From: Bacteroidota bacterium
GTDB lineage: Bacteria; Bacteroidota; Bacteroidia; UKL13-3
DNA length: 64,000 nt
NCBI GenBank assembly: GCA_030680835.1
Contig: JAUXUD010000086.1
Location: 1-64,000 of the forward strand
Direction: 5' to 3'
A model generated the notes under the pieces. The model saw only the letters and a program-made list of their open reading frames with translations, made no database searches and was not told the DNA's origin. Positions 7,851 through 14,581 of the stretch are shown in pieces (the stretch's first letter is position 1; the number at the start of each line of letters is the position of its first letter). A program made the position numbers and the translations under genes.

Positions 7851-8293
7851 CTTTATACTAAATTTTGGTTGGTTCGCTGGGCTATTAGCGTTAATTGAGG
7901 CATTTCTTCTACAACATTTGAGCTTTTATTGTCTTTTTGAAAAATATTTGCCCGCCATGCAAACGTGTATGCCGGGCATGTAAGCCACAATTTTGGTGCC
8001 CTGTCAAATATTCTTATTTCCCATCCGTTGCCCACTGCCCACCCATGGTTCACCCAAGGCCCACCCAAGTCCACCCATTGTCCGCCCACAGCTTGTCCGG
8101 TCATGCCCTGACCACGAATTTTGTCATATATTTCCCATATTCCGACGCCTGTAAACTGCAAATAACTTCTCACCATAGTATCTATTGCAATCGGTATAAA
8201 TGCAGAGTATGCAAGCCAATACACCAAGAAAAGCCTAAATAAACCTAAATTTTAGGAAGGTGCAATGTCCATTTGCTTACTGGAGGGGGAAGA
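7851..8293. other. Gene-poor spacer between arrays
   Basis: A 124-codon minus-strand frame (7853-8227) and a 101-codon plus-strand frame overlap here. Neither has a recognisable domain, a Bacteroidota-like composition, or a start context. Between 8036 and 8095 a degenerate CCCACCCA(T/A)G-type repeat runs on the plus strand, apparently another decaying minisatellite. A short stretch around 8110-8240 translates on the minus strand as a membrane-like segment (LAYSAFIPIAIDTMV) that could be a gene scrap. Confidence 0.4.
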
Positions 8294-8576
8294 GTGGGTG
8301 GGGTGGGTTTACTTGGTGGGCGGGGTGGGTTTACTTGGTGGGCGGGGTGGGTTTAATTGGTGGGCGGGGTGGGTTTTAATTAGTAGGCTCGGTGGGTTTA
8401 CTTAGTGGGCGGGGTGGCTTTAATTGGTGGGCGGGGTGGGTTTACTTAGTGGGCGGGGTGGGTTAAATTGGTGGGCTGGGTGGGTTTAATTGGTGGGCGG
8501 GGTGGGTTTAATTGGTGGGCTGGGTGGGTTTAGTTGGTGGGCGGGGTGGGTTTAATTGGTGGGCGGGGTGGGTTTT
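8294..8576 (+). repeat. 22-bp G-rich tandem array, 13 units, G-quadruplex-type
   Basis: Units of consensus GGTGGGTTTAATTGGTGGGCGG repeat with starts at 8302, 8324, 8346, 8368, 8391, 8413, 8435, 8457, 8479, 8501, 8523, 8545 and 8567: twelve intervals, eleven of 22 bp and one of 23. Each unit joint contains GGTGGG-C-GGGG-T-GGG, so the plus strand has G-run spacing suited to intramolecular G-quadruplexes throughout. The TTTAATT/TTTACTT spacer varies while the G blocks are conserved. Confidence 0.9.
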
Positions 8577-8789
8577 GGCAGTGGGTTGGTGTTATTTAGG
8601 CAAAACAGCTTGAACCAGCGACTATTTTAGTCAGGTTACCACTGATTTGAAGAGGTGAAACAGTACTTGATGTGGAGATGTTATGTCAGAATAAAGATTT
8701 TGTTTAAGTCTCTCATAATTATTTTTTATTTCCTCATATATAGCAATTCCTAAAATTGCATTTCATAAAAAGTATAGTTGTTGGTTTAA

Positions 8790-9650
8790 TTATGTTATTC
8801 CTGTGGTATTAAGATTTCCAAGAGTAATTAGAAAATTATTGTATAGGTTAGTCCTTGTACTAAGTCTAATTAACGCTTGAACATGAAGACTATAAACATC
8901 CAAATCAGATTCTTTAATTTTTATACTTCCAATTTTAAGTAAATCAACCGTTTTTATTGCACCTTTTAAATGAAATAAAGTAGACTGAAGTTCCAAATCA
9001 GCCGATTCCTTATATTCTGGAATATGAGATATTGACTTCAAATCAATATCCATAAGGTTTTCAACTGAATTTATGTTATTCGTAAACCATTTTATTGTAT
9101 TATAGTCTACAAGCAAACGGTTTAAAGAATCCTTGGAAAGTATACGAGCGTTAGAAATAATTCCGGGCCCGTAGTAGTTACCTTCATATAAGTATACCAT
9201 TCCTGAGGTTATTGCATACCTGAGGTCAATAAAATCAATTATTCCATGTAGTTTCAAAAAATAGGCTGATAAATTATTACCTGAAATAAACTTCTTTACG
9301 TTAGCTTGAAAATAAATAGAAAATATTATGGCTTGAATAGGCGTTTCAAAAATTTGAAAACCACCGTCTCCGGTGCTTACGAATTTAGCCTTAAAGTCCT
9401 TAGAATTTTTGCCATATGAAATGAAAAAATAGTTTTCAAATTTTAAAACACTATTAACTGTTAGAGAATAAAGACGATTAAAGATAACAGGAATAAATAT
9501 TTGTTCAAATGGTTCATATTGACTATACCTATAAATATCAATTCCCAGTATAACTTTTTTCGGGAAGATATCACTAGGAAGATTTTTGCCTTTAATGTTG
9601 TTTCTATCATTTATAAAAGTCTCGGGGTTAAACGGTTCAATTGTATTCAT
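8790..9650 (-). CDS. Class III nucleotidyl cyclase-like protein, 286 aa
   Basis: Residues 31-180 show the class III adenylate/guanylate cyclase core: ILGIDIYRYS (metal Asp D38), STGDGGFQIF (second metal Asp D95), LRYAITSGMVY (144-153) and NYYGPGIISNARI (158-170, N167/R169). The N-terminal 30 residues and the C-terminal ~110 are not recognised; no membrane or sensor domain is visible. Stand-alone soluble cyclases of this type in islands are typical of Pycsar, where PycC makes cCMP or cUMP for a TM or TIR effector. No effector is adjacent downstream. The divergent 45-aa membrane peptide and the TIR gene 5 kb upstream are the only candidates. Cyclase assignment fairly firm; Pycsar assignment is inference. 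Confidence 0.65.
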   Translation of the reverse strand: MNTIEPFNPETFINDRNNIKGKNLPSDIFPKKVILGIDIYRYSQYEPFEQIFIPVIFNRLYSLTVNSVLKFENYFFISYGKNSKDFKAKFVSTGDGGFQIFETPIQAIIFSIYFQANVKKFISGNNLSAYFLKLHGIIDFIDLRYAITSGMVYLYEGNYYGPGIISNARILSKDSLNRLLVDYNTIKWFTNNINSVENLMDIDLKSISHIPEYKESADLELQSTLFHLKGAIKTVDLLKIGSIKIKESDLDVYSLHVQALIRLSTRTNLYNNFLITLGNLNTTGIT

Positions 9651-9678
9651 ATATCAAATATATAAAAAAAACTATGTT

Positions 9679-9816
9679 ATGGAAACCCTCTTATTTCCTA
9701 ATAGCGATAAAATTACTATACTCTCTTTCTCAATAGTTGTATTAACTTTTATCATGTATCATTGGATTTATAAAGCCGTCGACAGATTAAAAATGGCAAT
9801 GGATTATTACATCTAA
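9679..9816 (+). CDS. Possible 45-aa single-pass membrane peptide
   Basis: ATG at 9679 gives METLLFPNSDKITILSFSIV, then one hydrophobic helix (about residues 14-31) and a polar C-terminus. It is divergent from the cyclase gene, with 28 bp between the two starts. An upstream in-frame ATG at 9586 lies inside the cyclase gene and is unlikely. Small membrane peptides can be effectors in cyclic-nucleotide systems, but this reading rests only on location. Confidence 0.3.
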   Translation: METLLFPNSDKITILSFSIVVLTFIMYHWIYKAVDRLKMAMDYYI

Positions 9817-9933
9817 ACCTGGAATCGTGAGCACATCTTTATTGCCTAAAATCAGGTTTAATGTCTGGCTATCAATCATAAGTGGTTCGACTTTCATACC
9901 ATTAGGTACAGTTTAGAAATCTAGAGAAGAAAA

Positions 9934-10782
9934 CTATACCCATAAAATTGAATTTTCATGCTGATTTACTGATAAACATTCTTTGGCTTCGATTTCCGTG
10001 AAATCTTTTAGTCCAGTTTTCCCAGCATGAACTATAAAAGTATTACGCATCACGTTTGTTAGCGTTAGATTGTTCTCTGTAATCAAGTGTTTTCTTATAG
10101 CTAGGTTTGCCCCGATCTCTCTTGATGGAACGCTTGGAAATGCAATAGCATCAATACTCTCTTCATCATTGGCTAAACAAAGGTTGTAATAAGCAGATGT
10201 TATTATATAGACATTGGAATTTTCTTCTTTAGGAGCTCGGAACTTACCGAACATATATGAATAGAACTCTTTGGTAGCATTTATTGACTCTCCTTCTAGT
10301 AAATTAAGGTATGCATCTAAAAAAGCACCATAGTATTTATCGTATTCGCTATGTCGATCTGCAGGGTTAGGAGTAGTGACGATTAAAGTGTTTAAGGGTA
10401 TATTGATTACCCAACGCCCAACCGTGACATAAATAAGGTCACCAATGGCCTTCTTACCAGTCCAATAAGTAACCAGTTCTAAAAATGATATTGGCCTGTC
10501 ATTTGAGCAATAGAACATTTGTTGGTATGGTTTATTGCACCGAGCAAAATCTGTAATGCAATGAACAGGGGGCATTGAAATTTCATTAATTGTTGGAATT
10601 AAACCTTCAGAATCCATCGGTCGAGATCTGTAAAAGATTCCTCCAGGTTCAATCACCTCAGTAATTCTCGGCAAAAACCGCATTGAGTTAAGATTCAAAA
10701 TGGCCTTTTCATAGGCATTTTCGTCATTAGGATTGATGGCTTCAAGAAGCCGTATCGTGTTCCTAACTAATTCAGTGGTCAT
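9934..10782 (-). CDS. RES-domain protein, 282 aa (possible NAD-degrading toxin)
   Basis: RES-type residues appear in order: IFYRSRPMD (R52, R54), FARCNKPYQQMFYCSN (R81), ISFLELVTYW (E102) and AIAFPSVPSREIGANLAI (S218, N-L-A block). RES toxins such as MbcT and ParT consume or modify NAD and normally have a DUF2384/Xre antitoxin next to them. None is adjacent here. This protein is longer than the usual 150-230 aa because of a ~45-residue N-terminal helical extension and a ~50-residue tail. The orphan status and extra length suggest either a different regulatory mode or loss of the partner. Confidence 0.6.
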   Translation of the reverse strand: MTTELVRNTIRLLEAINPNDENAYEKAILNLNSMRFLPRITEVIEPGGIFYRSRPMDSEGLIPTINEISMPPVHCITDFARCNKPYQQMFYCSNDRPISFLELVTYWTGKKAIGDLIYVTVGRWVINIPLNTLIVTTPNPADRHSEYDKYYGAFLDAYLNLLEGESINATKEFYSYMFGKFRAPKEENSNVYIITSAYYNLCLANDEESIDAIAFPSVPSREIGANLAIRKHLITENNLTLTNVMRNTFIVHAGKTGLKDFTEIEAKECLSVNQHENSILWV

Positions 10783-10893
10783 AATATAATGGGTTTGCTA
10801 ATACTGCAAGATAATTAAATTACGAGTAGAAATACATTTTACAGATTGTTTTTTGGAGACACAATCAAAAATTGGAATCCGGATTATAAGGGA

Positions 10894-11139
10894 ATGATTC
10901 GCGCAAACTTAAAACAGACCTTTTTTAATGCCCTTAAAGCAATTATTTTCCAGGAACAAAAGTTAGCAGCTTAAAATTTTGCCCTTCGCATATTCCAACG
11001 GATCGGTTCCCATACAATTCTACAGATCAATTTTTATAATGCTAAAGTGAAAAACGTAGTTTTTTCACAACCCGAAGGTTTGCAGCTACAAGAAGTTGGT
11101 TATTTCGGAGACAAAAACGGTCTGCCACCACTGAACTAG
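10894..11139 (+). pseudogene. Broken reading frame, unidentified
   Basis: One frame runs from ATG 10894 to TAG 11139 with a single internal TAA at 10972, giving a 26-residue peptide (MIRANLKQTFF...) and then a 55-residue one ending GYFGDKNGLPPLN. The composition is protein-like on both sides of the stop and extends upstream of the ATG (FFGDTIKNWNPDYKG), so this looks like an internal piece of a dead gene. The rest of the 520-bp gap (11140-11302) has only a small GGTC-GAAAA-GACC hairpin near 11208 and nothing else recognised. Confidence 0.35.
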
Positions 11140-11302
11140 TTACGAAGCACAAATCTTCAATTAACTTCTGAGCCGCCAATTTCTAGTAGCTACTGTTGAA
11201 CTAAAAAGGTCGAAAAGACCCATACGATAATGTGGTTCCGTTCAACACAGGGCTCAAGGCTGGTCCTTCTGACGCCACTTACCCTAGCAGTTAGGTGATG
11301 GT

Positions 11303-12475
11303 TTATTCCGTGCTTATCATTAATTTTATGTACGCCATCATCATTGGGTTAACAAAACGATACCTTGTATTTAATCCTGTATCGAGCTTCTCAAGTATAT
11401 CTCCCCTTTCTTTAAGACAGAGTTGATTCAAATTGTAAGAAATACTACCTCCTTTTACATCTTTTCCCGTTCTGTTTTTATACGCTAATAATATTTCTGG
11501 TATACTAAAACAGTTGTATTCGTCAATTTTAGCTTCAGCACATGAAAATAAAACATCTTTCCATTTGTTCGTTGTGCTTAATCCAATTGATGCTTTTCGG
11601 TAAGCGGATTTTAACTGTTCATTTGTGTTGTCTATTCCTTGTGATATTGCAAATTTTAAGTCGTTTTCAGTAATTTTAATTCTCTCTTCCCTCGTTACCT
11701 CTTCACAAGCATATTTACAAAGTAGGTGAACATAATGAGGGAATCCAGATGCAAATTCAATGATTTTTAATTTCAACGATTCGCCAGCAGTAATTTCTAA
11801 CTTACTCAGCCCTTGCTCAATTATTTCTAGAGATTCAGCGTCCGACATTCTTGGCATTCGAATTTGCTTTAAACATCTTTCTAAAGATTGATGACTTCCA
11901 ATAAGTTTGTCAACATCATTAGCTATTCCAACTAAAACTATTGTTGTGTTTGTATTGTTATCAGAAAAGGACTTAATTAGGTCTGCGAAGAGTTTTCTAA
12001 CTTCCCTGTCTGTTATATTATCGAACTCGTCAAAAATGAACAAAAACTTTGTTCCATTAAGCTGAGTGAGTAAGCGAATTAAATCAAATGAAAATGTTGT
12101 CGAATCAAGGTTCAATGAATTTGTGAGGTTTGAAACCCCAATCTTGTCAGCGGCATTAAAGCCAAGTCCAGCGGTCGTGGTTGAATATTGCACTTGTTCT
12201 AAGGCTTGCTTCCATATAGTCCGGAAATTATCGGTCCTACTGCATGTAACTTTTGTAGGATAAATGTTTGTAATAGATTCTGCCATAATATTGGCCAGTG
12301 AAGTCTTTCCTACACCTCTTTCACCAAAGACAATTGCATGTTGGCCTTCTGTATTAATTGCTTCACAAACCTTTCGAAGTTGCACAATTCGTCCTTTAAA
12401 AAATTCTTCTTTTTTGATTGGAGTCGTCGGGGAAAAGGCCCACTTCAATATTTGTTCTCTTTGTGTTTTATCCAT
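11303..12475 (-). CDS. ORC/Cdc6-like AAA ATPase, 390 aa
   Basis: Walker A GERGVGKTS (51-59) and Walker B FLFIFDEFD (144-152) are intact, with a sensor-type VLVGIA further on. The N-terminus begins with the FFKGRIVQLRKV segment typical of AAA_16/ORC-like ATPases. After the ~250-residue ATPase region, the C-terminus (FSIPEILLAYKNRTGK...RYRFVNPMMMAYIKL) looks like a winged-helix domain. Such proteins occur as stand-alone NTPases in defence islands and as accessory sensors. The gene stands alone: the RES gene is over 500 bp downstream and a C-type repeat starts 59 bp upstream. Specific role unknown. Confidence 0.65.
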   Translation of the reverse strand: MDKTQREQILKWAFSPTTPIKKEEFFKGRIVQLRKVCEAINTEGQHAIVFGERGVGKTSLANIMAESITNIYPTKVTCSRTDNFRTIWKQALEQVQYSTTTAGLGFNAADKIGVSNLTNSLNLDSTTFSFDLIRLLTQLNGTKFLFIFDEFDNITDREVRKLFADLIKSFSDNNTNTTIVLVGIANDVDKLIGSHQSLERCLKQIRMPRMSDAESLEIIEQGLSKLEITAGESLKLKIIEFASGFPHYVHLLCKYACEEVTREERIKITENDLKFAISQGIDNTNEQLKSAYRKASIGLSTTNKWKDVLFSCAEAKIDEYNCFSIPEILLAYKNRTGKDVKGGSISYNLNQLCLKERGDILEKLDTGLNTRYRFVNPMMMAYIKLMISTE

Positions 12476-12533
12476 ATTTAATGTTGATTTAAACTATCAC
12501 CTAGCTTTTTTATTAAAATAAAAAATCCTTAAG

Positions 12534-12637
12534 CAGTAAACAAAAGCTTGTTGGCTTGAGGTGGCTAAGTGGCTCTCTTTCGTTATCAAAACTATGATTA
12601 TTTTATAAGTTACCAAATGGAAGTTTAAAATTCTTGT
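12534..12637. repeat. Dispersed repeat, copy C3
   Basis: Contains TTGGCTTGAGGTGGCTAAGT, then the tail TTATCAAAACTATGATTATT and GGAAGTTTAAAATTCTTG, matching C1 but ending before the TGCGGTTTTC block. The tail overlaps the 3' end of the truncated T9SS gene (12603-12905), where it supplies the final residues KNFKLPFGNL. Confidence 0.55.
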
Positions 12638-12905
12638 TAAATTCTATAAAAAAGTTATCTGTCACCGGGTTAGGATAAATACTAAATGAAGTATCATTAA
12701 TAAGTGTATTTATACCTACAGTCGAAGAAAGAAATAATGTGTCGCTTCCACTTATAGTTGTATTTGTACACTGTGACAAGTTTTCAACCTTTACGGAGTC
12801 GACAGTCAAACTTGCTCCAGTTCCTACAAAACTGATTTGATAACTCTGTCCATTGACTTTTGTCTGTGCAAAAATCACTAAAAATAAAAGAGTAAATTTT
12901 CTCAT
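12603..12905 (-). CDS. Truncated T9SS-sorted secreted protein, 100 aa
   Basis: Signal peptide MRKFTLLFLVIFAQTKVNGQ, then a short beta domain (YQISFVGTGASLTVDSVKVE) found at the start of many Bacteroidota cell-surface proteins, then FSIYPNPVTDNFFIEFN. That last stretch is the beginning of a type A T9SS C-terminal sorting domain, which is normally ~80 residues. Here it breaks after about 17 residues, and the last 10 are encoded by the C3 repeat. The product would probably not be sorted, so this is best read as a gene truncated by the repeat. Intact relatives carry long beta-rich regions before the sorting domain. Confidence 0.6.
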   Translation of the reverse strand: MRKFTLLFLVIFAQTKVNGQSYQISFVGTGASLTVDSVKVENLSQCTNTTISGSDTLFLSSTVGINTLINDTSFSIYPNPVTDNFFIEFNKNFKLPFGNL

Positions 12906-12976
12906 TTTTTTAAAATTTAAATGTTAATATTTTATTTGCTGTCTTTTTTCCCAATGAACGCTAACTTCTTTACCCC

Positions 12977-13080
12977 AGCCAAATGTCACAAGTAGCAAAC
13001 AACTGTTTTTTGGCTTCAGGTGATAAAGTGGCTGCCTTCTATATTTAAAACTATAATATATTTACAAATTAGCAAATGGC
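12977..13080. repeat. Dispersed repeat, copy C4
   Basis: Hairpin arms AGCCAAATGTCAC (12977-12989) and GTGATAAAGTGGCT (13020-13033) correspond to those of C1, with base changes on both sides that keep pairing (AACCAC/GTGGTT in C1, GTCAC/GTGA(T) here). The internal CACAAGTAGCAA block is shared with C1. The tail is more divergent (TTTAAAACTATAATATATTT). It lies about 70 bp upstream of the truncated T9SS gene. Confidence 0.55.
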
Positions 13081-13110
13081 ATTAATATATTTTGTAGACT
13101 GTTTGTAATA

Positions 13111-13145
13111 ACAAAAAGCCCCCGAATTTCTCCGGGGGCTTATTT
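13111..13145 (-). terminator. Strong GC-rich terminator hairpin
   Basis: Stem 13116-13124 (AAGCCCCCG) pairs with 13133-13141 around an 8-nt loop. On the minus strand it is followed by TTTTTGTT, a textbook rho-independent terminator for transcription coming from the right. It would stop minus-strand transcripts before the truncated T9SS gene. Confidence 0.75.
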
Positions 13146-13159
13146 AGCCTATGAAACAA

Positions 13160-13193
13160 GCCTGGCATTCTACCCCTAGTTGCCAAGCCAGGC
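13160..13193. other. Hairpin next to the terminator, possible small structured RNA
   Basis: GCCTGGC (13160-13166) pairs perfectly with GCCAGGC (13187-13193), with a further TGGC/GCCA-type pairing inside. With the terminator at 13111-13145 this would form a compact minus-strand structured 3' end of roughly 90 nt. No known RNA family is recognised. Confidence 0.35.
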
Positions 13194-13234
13194 CAAAATT
13201 ATTGAGCTTTTGTTAAAACTCCAAGCTTTCGGGC

Positions 13235-13266
13235 AAACAAAAATCCCAGAAATGGGATTTTTGTTT
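13235..13266. terminator. Bidirectional terminator, 14-bp stem with GAAA loop
   Basis: AAACAAAAATCCCA at 13235-13248 and its exact reverse complement at 13253-13266 flank a GAAA tetraloop. T-rich on both strands, so it can terminate in both directions. On the minus strand it directly follows the end of the decayed frame at 13285-13442. Confidence 0.7.
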
Positions 13267-13284
13267 TGTGCAAAATGCAAATTT

Positions 13285-13442
13285 TTAATTATTCAAACTG
13301 TTCTGTTCATTTAGACCTTTGTCCAGAGCCTCACCGGTAAAATCGTAATCTCCATCTTCTGCAAACTAATTTTGCACAATTCATACTTACCGGCAAATTC
13401 CTTATACAGGGATTCATTGATTTTAAGGCATCCTGAAATTAT
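13285..13442 (-). pseudogene. Decayed 3' end of a gene
   Basis: Minus-strand reading gives DIISGCLKINESLYKEFAGK in one frame, then in the +1 frame AEDGDYDFTGEALDKG ending in a stop at 13285. The frame change falls near 13345. The first part weakly resembles the start of ECF sigma factors (xxxGCLK-x-n-LYKEFAGK), but the second part does not clearly continue that family. A terminator follows 19 bp later, as expected of a former gene end. Confidence 0.3.
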
Positions 13443-13461
13443 GTCCCAAATTAACATTATG

Positions 13462-13490
13462 TGTAACACTTTTTTGCCAGCAGTGTTACA
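13462..13490. repeat. Inverted repeat TGTAACACT / AGTGTTACA
   Basis: Perfect 9-bp arms at 13462-13470 and 13482-13490 around an 11-nt spacer, with a related AGTGTCACA just to the right. It could be an operator or a weak hairpin downstream of the HTH gene. No regulator can be assigned. Confidence 0.4.
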
Positions 13491-13601
13491 TTAAAGTGTC
13501 ACAATTATTGGTTAATATTTGGTGGGAACGTATTACCAATTGAAATGTAAATTTGATCTAATATTGCAATTTTTTTTACAGAAAAACCTTTCATGCGTAT
13601 T

Positions 13602-14246
13602 TTAAAGGTTTCGGTTATAGTTAATCAACTTCTCTTCAAATTCGTATTCGTGATCCAAACCAATTAATTCACCAAATGAGATTTGCCTGTGTATATATGC
13701 CTTTTCTTTCAAAAGTTTCAAATAAGTGTTCGGATAATCAGAAGTAAGTGATAGCATAATAGAATGGCCGGTATCTGACATATCGTGAAAGATCTTATCT
13801 ACATGAAAACACCTACTTCCAATACGAGGTTTTATAAAATAGAAATCAATTTGTTCATCAACCCTTGGCAAAACATCAAATCCCACGCTAAATGAGGCAT
13901 AAGCTCCCAAATAAAAGAACCTTAGGTCGCATAGTATTTGCCCTTCCTTGCAAAAAAGCCGGGGCTCATTTTCATTAAGCTCATGGATTTCATAATAAAT
14001 TATCTTAAGATACTTTGTCACCCTAGATGCATCCAAATTCAGGGTTTTCGACAATTCTTTTATTGATGGAAGCCTTTCATAGGATTCGTATTTAATAATA
14101 CGTTTATCAATAAGCCAATCCAATAAACCTTTATATGGTTTATCATTTGAATGAAGAAGTTTCAAATATTTTGGAAATGAACTAAGGGCAACCAGGTATT
14201 CCCTGGTTGAAGCTTTATGTTCGTAAGGTATTCTTTGCTTTTTCAT
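13602..14246 (-). CDS. Putative HTH DNA-binding protein, 214 aa
   Basis: The segment LPSIKELSKTLNLDASRVTKYLKIIYYEI (about residues 59-87) has the spacing of a helix-turn-helix, consistent with a DNA-binding regulator. The N-terminus is basic (MKKQRIPYEHKASTREYLV). The C-terminal ~110 residues, including VGFDVLPRVDEQIDFYFIKP and a Cys/His pair (RCFHVDKIFHD), belong to no domain recognised here. It is a single gene with terminator-like and operator-like sequences downstream. It could control the TIR/restriction operon that follows on the same strand further upstream, but that is conjecture. Confidence 0.5.
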   Translation of the reverse strand: MKKQRIPYEHKASTREYLVALSSFPKYLKLLHSNDKPYKGLLDWLIDKRIIKYESYERLPSIKELSKTLNLDASRVTKYLKIIYYEIHELNENEPRLFCKEGQILCDLRFFYLGAYASFSVGFDVLPRVDEQIDFYFIKPRIGSRCFHVDKIFHDMSDTGHSIMLSLTSDYPNTYLKLLKEKAYIHRQISFGELIGLDHEYEFEEKLINYNRNL

Positions 14247-14581
14247 AAATCTTGAATTAAGGGTTAGTAAGGTGATTCTATATTTGTGGTTAGTTCCGCA
14301 AATTATAATCAGGGAATTTCAATAGCAACACCAATACTCAATAGTTGAGCCGAAAACCGAAGTGTTAAGAAAGGCGTTTTCAGGCAAAATCAATAGTGAT
14401 AAGTGATTGTATATTTTCAAATAATATTAAATTAATAAACAAAGTCAAAAGCCAGCCACACTGAGGAGCTATTTTATTGAGTCCAGTTTGAAAAAGCTCT
14501 AACGGAGACGAAAATGTCAGATTGGTAATCTTAAAGAATGGTACACTGGGAAATTTTTAAAATCTATATATAATTTTCAGA
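14247..14581. other. 335-bp intergenic region, nothing recognised
   Basis: AT-rich spacer between the end of the TIR gene and the start of the HTH gene, both minus strand. No gene, strong hairpin or repeat family member was found. The HTH gene promoter is expected just to the right of 14246. Confidence 0.4.

Noticed and set aside
7853-8242. Overlapping 124-aa and 101-aa frames
   Set aside because: Both in repeat-rich, low-quality coding sequence with mutual overlap; no domain or composition support. Reported only as a spacer.
6769-8576. Considered as a CRISPR array
   Set aside because: Units are contiguous with no unique spacers of 30-40 bp and no cas genes nearby.
11160-11302. GTTAGGT/GTTGAAC/GTTCAAC words near 11195-11296 considered as an attC or att site
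   Set aside because: The pairs do not form a consistent complementary R'/R'' set and no second copy was found in the window.
1191-13080. C repeats considered as integron attC sites
   Set aside because: No consistent RYYYAAC/GTTRRRY core pair and no integron integrase in the window; the hairpin and tail do not match attC layout.
14496-14581. Short plus-strand stretch near 14515 considered as an IS transposase start
   Set aside because: It breaks into stop codons within a few residues and no inverted ends are visible.
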